From Chroococcopsis sp964623815 (GTDB lineage: Bacteria; Cyanobacteriota; Cyanobacteriia; Cyanobacteriales; Microcystaceae), in assembly GCA_964623815.1 (NCBI GenBank), contig CAZUVR010000005.1, forward strand, positions 57,498 to 121,497: a DNA stretch of 64,000 bases, in the 5' to 3' direction. Positions within the stretch are counted from its first letter, which is position 1. Every line of letters starts with the position of its first letter. Position numbers and translations under genes: made by a program. The notes under the pieces are model-generated. The model was not told where the DNA came from. It ran no database searches and saw only the letters and a program-made list of their open reading frames with translations. Below are positions 44,384-52,469 of the stretch, in pieces.

Positions 44384-45814
44384 TCAGTGTTTTTGTAGAG
44401 TTTGGATAGCGCGGCGGCGGAATTCCATCACCTCGCCCAATTCGTTAGAGAGGCGAGGAGAGTGTTCTAGCATTAACCCGATCGTATCCTTATCGAGTAA
44501 TACTATAGTCATATCTTCGAGGGCTAAGGCGGTGACATCGCTTTTCTGTTCGCTCATCAGAGAGGATTTTTCTCCGAAAAAGTCTCCTTCTTTAATCTGA
44601 ACTAGGGTTTTTTGATGACCTTCCTCATCCGTGATGGATAATTGCCCCTTACCCTGAACCACTAAATACATACCCTTTAAAATTTGCCCTTCGGAGATAA
44701 TTATCTCATCACGGGCGTAATCGAGCCAGATTCCTCGTTTGGCAATCAGATCGAGCATATTATCGTCAAATTGACTGATCGCTGACACAGCTCGTAGGGA
44801 TTTTTTCGCCATATTCGCCCGATCTTCCGGGGTGAGGACAACGGGTTGATATTCCACTTCAGAAGCGATGGGATAGGGCATGGTCAGACCATTACGTTTG
44901 GTAGAGTACCAAACCCTTGTTAAAAAGCGTTCTTTAACCGCCGATTGTTTACCGTAGTCAGAAATATACAACAAAATCTTATAGATAATACTAAAATCCC
45001 CGTAATTGAGAGTACCCACTACGGGCGCCGGATCAGCTAATACTCCTTCGGTTGCTAGTGCGGTTTCTTTGAGAACGGCTTTTACTTTATTGGGCGGATC
45101 GTCGCAGGCAAAGCCCAACTCGAGGTAAATTTCATAAGTGGGCGTTGGCCTGCTGTAATTATAAATACCCCCCTTGGCAAGTTCGGAATTAGGAACAACT
45201 ATTAAATCCCCTGAAGTAGTGACCAGATGGACTGAACGCCAGGTGATTTCTTCCACCTTGCCCACTTTACCGCCCACTTCTAACCATTCACCCAATTTAA
45301 AAGGACGCTCGAATAATAGGGCTACGCCGGAGAAGATATTACCCAAACTATCTTGGAGGGCAAGACCGATGACGAGAGATCCCACACCTAACGCCGTTAT
45401 CAGTCCGCCTAAATCGGCTCCCCAAACGGTGGATAAAACTATGGCACTACCGAGCAAGATGAGAAAGAAGCGGCTCGTATCGAGAAAAATTTTCGGTACG
45501 TTTGCCTGCCAAGTTCCCTCTTTAGCTCCTTCAAATAGGAAGAGATTGAGGAAATTAAGGGCGGTATAGATGATCGAGATCCACATTAAGGTTTCCGCCA
45601 GACGGGAGGCGATTGGAGCCACACCCGAACCCAGGATTTTCGATAGAAGGATATAAAAAGTCGCGGTAGGTAAAACCAGATTACGCAAACTTTGTAAGGG
45701 ACGGACTAAATTAGAGTTTCTTCGCAGTAGATTGACATTAATTTCTCCCAGTGCCAGCATTCCTAGAGGGAAGACAAAGACCACGCAGAGAACCCAAAAA
45801 ACATAATTACTCAT
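44384..45814 (-). CDS. MscS-family channel with C-terminal cyclic-nucleotide-binding domain (copy 1)
   Basis: A 476-residue channel of the bacterial cyclic-nucleotide-gated (bCNG) type in the MscS superfamily. About four TM helices (residues 5-140), pore helix and beta domain (LGNIFSGVALLFERPFKLGEW), then a C-terminal CNBD (about 350-460) with LKGMYLVVQGKG and FFGEKSSL. The phosphate-binding Arg of the usual FGE...PRSAT motif is Lys424 (SEQKSDVTAL). Copy 2 at 45837-47267 is very similar, showing tandem duplication. It likely opens on tension or ligand to release ions; ligand unproven. Confidence 0.9.
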   Translation of the reverse strand: MSNYVFWVLCVVFVFPLGMLALGEINVNLLRRNSNLVRPLQSLRNLVLPTATFYILLSKILGSGVAPIASRLAETLMWISIIYTALNFLNLFLFEGAKEGTWQANVPKIFLDTSRFFLILLGSAIVLSTVWGADLGGLITALGVGSLVIGLALQDSLGNIFSGVALLFERPFKLGEWLEVGGKVGKVEEITWRSVHLVTTSGDLIVVPNSELAKGGIYNYSRPTPTYEIYLELGFACDDPPNKVKAVLKETALATEGVLADPAPVVGTLNYGDFSIIYKILLYISDYGKQSAVKERFLTRVWYSTKRNGLTMPYPIASEVEYQPVVLTPEDRANMAKKSLRAVSAISQFDDNMLDLIAKRGIWLDYARDEIIISEGQILKGMYLVVQGKGQLSITDEEGHQKTLVQIKEGDFFGEKSSLMSEQKSDVTALALEDMTIVLLDKDTIGLMLEHSPRLSNELGEVMEFRRRAIQTLQKH

Positions 45815-45836
45815 CTTCGCTAAAGATCACAATGTA

Positions 45837-47267
45837 CTATTTTTGTAGAGCTTGGATAGCACGGCGGCGGAATTCCATCACCTCACCCCATTCGTTGGAA
45901 ATAGAGGGAGAATGTTCTAGCATTAAGCCGATGGTATCCTTATCGAGTAATACCAGGGTCATATCTTCGATGGCTAAGGCGGTGACATCGCTTTTCTGTT
46001 CGCTCATCAGAGAAGATTTTTCTCCGAAGAAGTCTCCTTCTCTGATCTGACCTAGGGTTTGTTGATGACCTTTCTCACCTCTGACGCATAATTCGCCTTT
46101 GCCCTGAACCACCAAATACATACCCTTTAAAATTTGCCCTTCTGAGATAATTATCTCATCACGGGCGTAATCGAGCCAAATTCCCCGCCTGGCGACCATA
46201 TCCAGCATATCATCGTCGAATTGGTTGATAGCTGATACAGCTCGTAGAGATTTTTTCGCCATATTGACCCGCTCTTCGGGGTTCATGACAACTGGCTGAT
46301 ATTCTACTTGGGAGGCGATGGGATAGGGCATGGTCAAACCATTACGTTTGGTAGAGTACCAAATCCTTGTTAAAAAGCGTTCCTTAACCACCGATTCTTT
46401 ACCGAAGTCGGAAATATATAAAAAAATAGTATAAGTAATACTAAAATCTCCGTAATTAGCGGTATTTACCTGGGGAGAGGGTGTGGTTAAAACTCCCTCC
46501 GTTCCCAGCGCCGTTTCCATAACAACCATTTTTACCTTATTAGGCGGATCGTCGCAGGAAAAACCTAATTCTAGGGTAATGCGATAAGTGGGCGTGGGCC
46601 TGCTGTAATTATAAATACCCCCCTTGGCTAGTTCGGAGTTAGGCACGACGACCAAATCTCCCGATTTAGTAACCAGGTGTACGGAGCGCCAGGTAATCTG
46701 TTCCACTTTACCCACCTTACTCCCCACTTCGATCCATTCACCCAATTTAAAAGGACGCTCGAATAATAGAGCTACGCCGGAGAAAATATTGCCCAGACTA
46801 TCTTGTAGGGCGAGACCGATGACCAGAGAGCCTACACCCAAAGCCGTTACCAGTCCGCCTAAATCGGCACCCCAGACGCGAGATAGCACTATGGCACTAC
46901 CGATTAAGATGAGGAAGAAACGGCCCGTATCGAGAAAAATTTTCGGTACGTTCGCCTGCCAGGTACCTTCTTTAGCCCCTTCAAATAGGAAGAGATTGAG
47001 GAAATTAAGGGCAGTATAGACGATCGAAATCCACATTAAGGTTTCTGCCAGACGGGATGCGATCGCATCCGAGCCCAAACCCAGAATTTTCCATAGAAGT
47101 ATATAAAGAGTCGTAGTAGGTAAAACCAGATTACGCAAACTTTGTAAGGGACGGACTAAATCAGAGTCTCTCCGCCGCAGCTCGGCATTAATTTCTCCCA
47201 ACCCCAGCATTCCCAGGGGGAAGACAACGACCACAAAAAGAACCCAAAAAATATAATAATTATTCAT
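45837..47267 (-). CDS. MscS-family channel with C-terminal cyclic-nucleotide-binding domain (copy 2)
   Basis: A 476-residue paralogue of the adjacent channel, same TM layout, MscS beta domain and CNBD; the substituted Lys425 replaces the phosphate-binding Arg. Much of the sequence is identical to copy 1, including the motifs NIFSGVALLFERPF and MSEQKSDVTALA; differences cluster in the CNBD loops (GELCVRGEKG) and near TM1. The start overlaps the end of the cyclase-like gene by eight bases, which implies one mRNA and coupling between the receptor and the channel. Confidence 0.9.
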   Translation of the reverse strand: MNNYYIFWVLFVVVVFPLGMLGLGEINAELRRRDSDLVRPLQSLRNLVLPTTTLYILLWKILGLGSDAIASRLAETLMWISIVYTALNFLNLFLFEGAKEGTWQANVPKIFLDTGRFFLILIGSAIVLSRVWGADLGGLVTALGVGSLVIGLALQDSLGNIFSGVALLFERPFKLGEWIEVGSKVGKVEQITWRSVHLVTKSGDLVVVPNSELAKGGIYNYSRPTPTYRITLELGFSCDDPPNKVKMVVMETALGTEGVLTTPSPQVNTANYGDFSITYTIFLYISDFGKESVVKERFLTRIWYSTKRNGLTMPYPIASQVEYQPVVMNPEERVNMAKKSLRAVSAINQFDDDMLDMVARRGIWLDYARDEIIISEGQILKGMYLVVQGKGELCVRGEKGHQQTLGQIREGDFFGEKSSLMSEQKSDVTALAIEDMTLVLLDKDTIGLMLEHSPSISNEWGEVMEFRRRAIQALQK

Positions 47268-49419
47268 TATCTGCCTCCGAGAGGGTTATTAGAGGGTTAC
47301 CAGGGGAGCTAAGAGGGTGAATCGACCAAACAGATATAGTCCCGATCCCCTTAATAGTTACATTATTAACGGGACGGAAATCATAAAGACCAGCTAAATC
47401 CGAGTATACTGATTCGCTTACCAGAATCATATTATCTTGAGGAGATTCGTGAATTTCTTTAGCGATATTCATAGTTTCTCCCCAAAGTTCGTAGATAAAT
47501 TTAGTTTTACCCACTACCCCGGCTACTACTGGGCCTGAATGAATGCCTATATCTAGTGATAGGTTAGAATTTTGTTTCTGGTTAAAGGTTTTGATGAAAT
47601 TGATAAGGGCGAAACTAAAATCTGCTGCCCGTTTAGGGTGATCCAGGCGTTCGTCAGTTAAGCCAGCGACGGCGACGTAAGCCGAACCAACGGTTTTTAA
47701 CTTTTCTATACCGTACTGTTGAGCCAGCTCATCGAAGGCACCGATTATCTCATTGAGTAACGCTACGGTACGACCGGGTTTAATGTCTTGAGAAAACTCG
47801 TGAAAGCCGAAGATTTCGGCGTATATAACTGTTACGTTCGGGAAACTATCGGCCAGATCCTGTTCGCCCCGCTCCAGCCGTTCGGCTACAGGTCCGGGGA
47901 GGATATTCAGGAGTAATTCTTTAGTTTTCTTATTTTTCTCATTGAGGAGTTGATCTTGCTCATCCAAACTGACCGCCATAGAGTTAAAGGTATCGGCTAA
48001 TTTACCAATTTCATCTAGGGATTGAATCTTAACCCTGACATCTTTTTCTCCTGCGGCGATTTTTTGAGTACCCGCGATGAGACGATTAATCGGTCCCGTA
48101 AGCAAGCGAGCGAGGAATAAAGACAAAATAGTAAATAAAGGAACTAAAATCAAGCTGGTGGCTATCAAACGCCCAGTTAAATCTCGGACGGCTTTAAAGG
48201 CTTCTTCCTCGTCCATTTTAGACACTAACGCCCAGCGAAAATCACCAATTTTAACCGGTTGATACGCGCCTAAGACGGGAACCTGGCGATAATCTTTATA
48301 AAAAGATTCTCCTGATTCTCCTGCTAAGGCCTTACGCACCCCTTCCGTATCTATAATCTGGTTAAGAATAGGGCTGTTGACACTTTTAATTTTCTCTATC
48401 TCTTCCTTGGAATAACCTGCTTTTTCTAGGGCTTGGAAGTAGCTATCCTGATCTTGTAAAAACAGCCGAGGATCGGTACGCAGAAATTTATCTTCCCCGA
48501 TGAGATAGGTTTCACCGGTTTTACCCAAGCCAGCCTCTTCCCATTTGCCGCCGAAGGTCATAATTTGATTGAGCCGAGTGTTAGATACCTGTAGGACTAA
48601 TACCCCGATCAAGTTTTCTCCATCATAGACCGTAGTGGTGATAAAAGCTGACGCTTTTCCTTGACTTGCGGGATAATTGGCGAAATCCACCAGATTTACG
48701 TAATAGGGATCTCGGGAAGCTAAGGCGTCTCGATAGGCTTCCGCCAAGCCACTTCCAGAAAAAGGGCCATCTTTCAAGTTGCTAACGAAATCAACTTCTT
48801 TGGCTGTCGTATAAACTATCTGTCCGCTATCGGCATCGATGAGAAACATATCGTAGTATCCCATCCTATCAATAATATTTTTGAATTTATGGTGAAATTT
48901 TTTATGTACTTGGCTATATTCGCTCCCATCACTGGCGAAATCAAAATTTGCTTTTTCGCCTTTTTTGTAAGGATTATTAGCTATGTAATGATATTGCAGA
49001 TATTGTTCTGCAGGGCGAAAGGGCATATAAGTCTGGCTTACGGGATCTCCTTTGATGTTTTTTTTGAGTCCGGGGATAAACTCCTCATCATAATACTTGG
49101 CTAATTTCAGCCTCTGGTCACTCGTCAACTCTTGGTTCTCTAATTTGTCCAAACTCGCTTTAAACTCTTTGGTAGCGTTAATCACCATCTGTGCTTCGCT
49201 TAAAGTGAGGACGAAATTTTCTGAGCCGATAAAATCGTTAGCAATCGCTTCAGCCTGGACGTTCCGTAAAGTAGCTAATTGCTCGAATACCGCTGTACTG
49301 AGACTTTTCCTACCGTCTTCATAGCCTATGTACCCTGTTAGGGCTATTGATAACAGAGCCGTCAAGAGTAAACTCAGTAATATTTTTGAGCCTATAGTTA
49401 ATTTATTGAAAAAATTCAT
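47260..49419 (-). CDS. Receptor with class III cyclase domain (copy 2), degenerate metal site
   Basis: A 719-residue membrane receptor: TM1 near 14-30, a double-CACHE-like extracellular sensor (about 40-400), TM2 near 405-427, HAMP (about 428-485), coiled coil, and a class III nucleotide cyclase domain (about 510-705). In canonical enzymes the metal Asp lie in FADIxGF and GDAY; here they are Glu535 (YAEIFGF) and Ser579 (GSAYVAVAG). The transition-state Asn is kept (MNIA) but the Arg that should follow is Glu. The lysine-bearing EKLKT is kept. So activity by the two-metal mechanism is unlikely. Overlaps the next channel gene by eight bases. Confidence 0.9.
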   Translation of the reverse strand: MNFFNKLTIGSKILLSLLLTALLSIALTGYIGYEDGRKSLSTAVFEQLATLRNVQAEAIANDFIGSENFVLTLSEAQMVINATKEFKASLDKLENQELTSDQRLKLAKYYDEEFIPGLKKNIKGDPVSQTYMPFRPAEQYLQYHYIANNPYKKGEKANFDFASDGSEYSQVHKKFHHKFKNIIDRMGYYDMFLIDADSGQIVYTTAKEVDFVSNLKDGPFSGSGLAEAYRDALASRDPYYVNLVDFANYPASQGKASAFITTTVYDGENLIGVLVLQVSNTRLNQIMTFGGKWEEAGLGKTGETYLIGEDKFLRTDPRLFLQDQDSYFQALEKAGYSKEEIEKIKSVNSPILNQIIDTEGVRKALAGESGESFYKDYRQVPVLGAYQPVKIGDFRWALVSKMDEEEAFKAVRDLTGRLIATSLILVPLFTILSLFLARLLTGPINRLIAGTQKIAAGEKDVRVKIQSLDEIGKLADTFNSMAVSLDEQDQLLNEKNKKTKELLLNILPGPVAERLERGEQDLADSFPNVTVIYAEIFGFHEFSQDIKPGRTVALLNEIIGAFDELAQQYGIEKLKTVGSAYVAVAGLTDERLDHPKRAADFSFALINFIKTFNQKQNSNLSLDIGIHSGPVVAGVVGKTKFIYELWGETMNIAKEIHESPQDNMILVSESVYSDLAGLYDFRPVNNVTIKGIGTISVWSIHPLSSPGNPLITLSEADNE

Positions 49420-49436
49420 CTTTATTATTCAATCAT

Positions 49437-51581
49437 TTATTTACTTTTATCCGAATTTGCTACCGTGTGAGAAAGTAGAGGATGAACCGACCAGACAGAT
49501 ATATCACCTTTACCTTTCATAAGAATACTGCCTATATATTTAAACTCATAAAGTCCGTTTAAAGTTGAATAAACTGACTCCGTTACCTGAATAATATTAG
49601 TTTCTGGAGACTCATGGATTGCTTTAGTAATGTTCATTGTTTCGCCCCATAATTCATAGATAAACTTGGTCTTGCCTACCACACCTGCAATTACTGGACC
49701 GGAGTGAATGCCGATGTCTAAACCTAAATTCGAGCCTCGTTTTTGATTGAATGTTTTGATTAACTTCAACAGGGCAAAGGCAAAATCAACAGTTCGCTTG
49801 GCATGATCGACCCGGGGAATAGTCAGCCCGCAGACGGCGATATAAGCTGAGCCTACAGTTTTTAATTTTTCTACCCCGTACTGTTCAGCCATTTCATCAA
49901 AAGCGCCGACGAGTTCATTGAGAAAGGCTACAGTTTTATCCGCTTCAATATTGTCAGAAAAAGAATTAAAACCTTCAATTTCTGCATAAATGATCGTGAC
50001 ATTCGGAAAATTGTCGGCGATGTCCTCTTCTCCTCGCTCTACTCGCTCCGCGATCGGTTCTGGGAGAATATTCAGGAGTAAGTCTTTATTAGCCTTATCT
50101 TTCTCCTCGATTAATTGTTCTTTCTCTTTTAAACTTCTGGCCATGAGATTAAATGTACTTGCTAGTTTACCGATCTCATCTTTTGAATTGACGTCCACTT
50201 CCACATCTTTTTCACCAGAGGTAATTTTTTTGATACTGTTGATGAGCCGATTGATGGGATTAGTCAGTAGCCTGGCTAGATAAAGAGACAATAGGGTAAA
50301 GAAGGGTATGAGGATGGCTGCGGTAATGAGCAAATTGCGGGTCAAATTGTTAATCGAGGCAAAAGCTTCCTCTTGGTCAAGCTTAGCGATTAATGCCCAG
50401 CGAAAGTCAGTGAAATTGACCGGCTGATAGGCACCGAGAACATCTATACCTCGATAATCCTTCCAATATGTCTCTCCCTTTTCCCCTTCCAAAGCGCGAC
50501 GAACTGCTTCGGTATTTATTTTTTGGGTCAGGATAGGGGTGTCTAGAGTACGAATGCGATTGATTTGATCGGGATCGAAGTTAGCCTTCTCTAAAGTCTT
50601 AAAATAGGCGTCCTTATCTTCTAAGAATAATCTTAGATTGGTACGCACCAGGTTATCTTTTCCGATTAGCTGAGTTTCCCCTGTCTTACCCAATCCCATC
50701 TGTGGCCATTTGCCATCGTAAGTCATGATGCGATTGAGTCGGGCGTTAGACAATTCTAAAACCAGTACCCCGATACGTTTTTTGCCGTCGTAAATAGGAG
50801 TAGTAATAAACGCCGTGGGTGCTTCCAGATTAGGGCGGTAGTTTTCAAAATCTACCAGATCAACATAATATATATCCTGAGAAGCGATCGATTTACTAAA
50901 TGCTTTCAGTAAATTACTACTCGCGTAAGGACCAGTTTTCACATTGGTCACAAAATCTGGATATTTTCCTGCCGTATAAACTACCTGAGCATCATTATCG
51001 ATTAAAAACATATCCTTATATCCCATTCTGTCTAGGATATTACGGAATTTGTAGTGATATTTTTGATGAACTTTGCTGTAGTTGCTACCATCTTTGGCGT
51101 AATCTAGCTTTATTTTCTCTCCTGTCTTATTAGGGTTAGCAGCCATGTAGTGATATTGTAAATACTGTTCTGCAGGATCGAAAGGCATATAGGTTTCGGT
51201 TTTTGGCTCACCGTCAATACGTTTAGCTAACTCAGGAATGAATTCTTTATCGTAATAATCGAATAATTTTTCTTGTTGTGCGGGTGTCAGTTTTTTGTCA
51301 TTGAGTTCTTCCATGCCCGCCTTGAATCCTTTAATGGCATTGATTACCATTTGCGTTTCGCTTAAAGTTAGAGCGTAGCTTTTAGACTGTTGGAAATCAT
51401 TATAGAGTCTCACCGCTTGAACGTTACGTAGACCAGTGAGTTGATTCAATACGGCTTTATCTAATCCTTGTTTAGCGCCTATATACCCCAGATAACCCGT
51501 CAGTAAAATCGATAGCATGGCGGTTAACAGTAAGCTCAACAATATTTTTGAGCCTATGGTTAACTTGTTGAAAAAATTCAT
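49437..51581 (-). CDS. Receptor with class III cyclase domain (copy 1), degenerate metal site
   Basis: A 714-residue paralogue of the next gene, with the same TM, CACHE, HAMP and cyclase layout. Metal-site residues are Glu534 (YAEIEGF) and Ser578 (GSAYIAVCG), and the Arg position is Ala (MNITKAIHES). The N-terminal 20 residues are almost identical in the two copies (MNFFNKLTIGSKILLSLLLTA), showing recent duplication or gene conversion, while the sensor domains differ more. It is the first gene of the five-gene operon; the shared substitutions in both copies argue that the loss is old and kept. Confidence 0.9.
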   Translation of the reverse strand: MNFFNKLTIGSKILLSLLLTAMLSILLTGYLGYIGAKQGLDKAVLNQLTGLRNVQAVRLYNDFQQSKSYALTLSETQMVINAIKGFKAGMEELNDKKLTPAQQEKLFDYYDKEFIPELAKRIDGEPKTETYMPFDPAEQYLQYHYMAANPNKTGEKIKLDYAKDGSNYSKVHQKYHYKFRNILDRMGYKDMFLIDNDAQVVYTAGKYPDFVTNVKTGPYASSNLLKAFSKSIASQDIYYVDLVDFENYRPNLEAPTAFITTPIYDGKKRIGVLVLELSNARLNRIMTYDGKWPQMGLGKTGETQLIGKDNLVRTNLRLFLEDKDAYFKTLEKANFDPDQINRIRTLDTPILTQKINTEAVRRALEGEKGETYWKDYRGIDVLGAYQPVNFTDFRWALIAKLDQEEAFASINNLTRNLLITAAILIPFFTLLSLYLARLLTNPINRLINSIKKITSGEKDVEVDVNSKDEIGKLASTFNLMARSLKEKEQLIEEKDKANKDLLLNILPEPIAERVERGEEDIADNFPNVTIIYAEIEGFNSFSDNIEADKTVAFLNELVGAFDEMAEQYGVEKLKTVGSAYIAVCGLTIPRVDHAKRTVDFAFALLKLIKTFNQKRGSNLGLDIGIHSGPVIAGVVGKTKFIYELWGETMNITKAIHESPETNIIQVTESVYSTLNGLYEFKYIGSILMKGKGDISVWSVHPLLSHTVANSDKSK

Positions 51582-52469
51582 CTTTAATTATGATTACCCT
51601 TTTTTATGCGATTTAGTAAGCCAATAATACTTTATCTCGCTCTTGTAAGAAAGGTATAAAAAACTATCACTAAAAATTTATTGTTATCCCCGATGCTTGT
51701 TGTTACATTAAATGTATTGGATCGTTAACAATTCTTAAGAGTCTACACTTCCACTAACTACCTATATAAATATCGGTTAGCACTCTCGTCTATTCTAAAG
51801 GTCTACTCGGCTGGTGTGGGTTGCTGCCCACCCACTTGAAAGGCAGAGATTCTATGGAAACACTCTTATCTTAACTTAACCAGCTATTTTTAGCTTTAGG
51901 CGGATGCTATAGACGAGAAGCTACACCTAATTTTGTTAAAAGGAGGCTCCGAGTAAGAAGCTACTTTGAACGAGTTAGGAGGTTGTACTCATTCACACGA
52001 ATAGAATCGAAAAAAAATATAAGGCAAATATAAATTATTCTATGAATTTTATATTTGCTTGACTTTTCTCTTGCCTTTACCTACGAAGAAGGTTAAAGTT
52101 CTTGGCGATCGCTCCCAATCTTCCTAATTCCTGCAATTGTTCGCATATAAATCACTTCGCCTTATCGTGCTATGGGTTACATTTTTTCATTTTTCTCAAA
52201 AATTATAATTATCTAGTCTAAATAAGATATTTTAGGTTATTAGTTAAATTATTATATAGCGGTTCTTAAGCTGATGAGGTAGGATTATAGCTTATAAAGC
52301 ATAGGTTTACTCTACCTCAAGGGAGGTGTAAACGGTATAAAAAAACATAATAAATTTATAAAATTAATTAAAAATAAATTAATGTCCAAAAAATTAATAA
52401 ACTGAAAGAAGATAAAGCTAAGATGCAAAAAAACAAATAAGTTTAGGTTAGTCAAGACCCGAGATCAGT
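51582..52469. other. Large divergent intergenic region (888 bases)
   Basis: No frame of 60 residues or more, on either strand. AT-rich towards the right half. Between 51780 and 51960 there is a somewhat GC-richer stretch with GTGGG-CCCAC dyad that could be an old mobile-element end, but nothing conclusive. A hairpin lies at 52022-52060. Promoters for the receptor-channel operon (minus) and the regulator at 52470 (plus) must lie here, but no clear consensus is seen. Confidence 0.45.
52022..52060. terminator. AT-rich hairpin, terminator-like
   Basis: GCAAATATAAA at 52024-52034 pairs with TTTATATTTGC at 52048-52058, extended by one G-T and one A-T pair, with a 13-base loop. It stands alone in the 888-base gap, so it may end an unknown short transcript. 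Biological role is uncertain. Confidence 0.35.

Noticed and set aside
51780..51970. Possible remnant of an IS200/IS605-type element (TnpB tail or right end)
   Set aside because: A short frame (KGLLGWCGLLPTHLKGRDS) and a GTGGG-CCCAC dyad look vaguely like element ends, but nothing is long or clear enough to support it.
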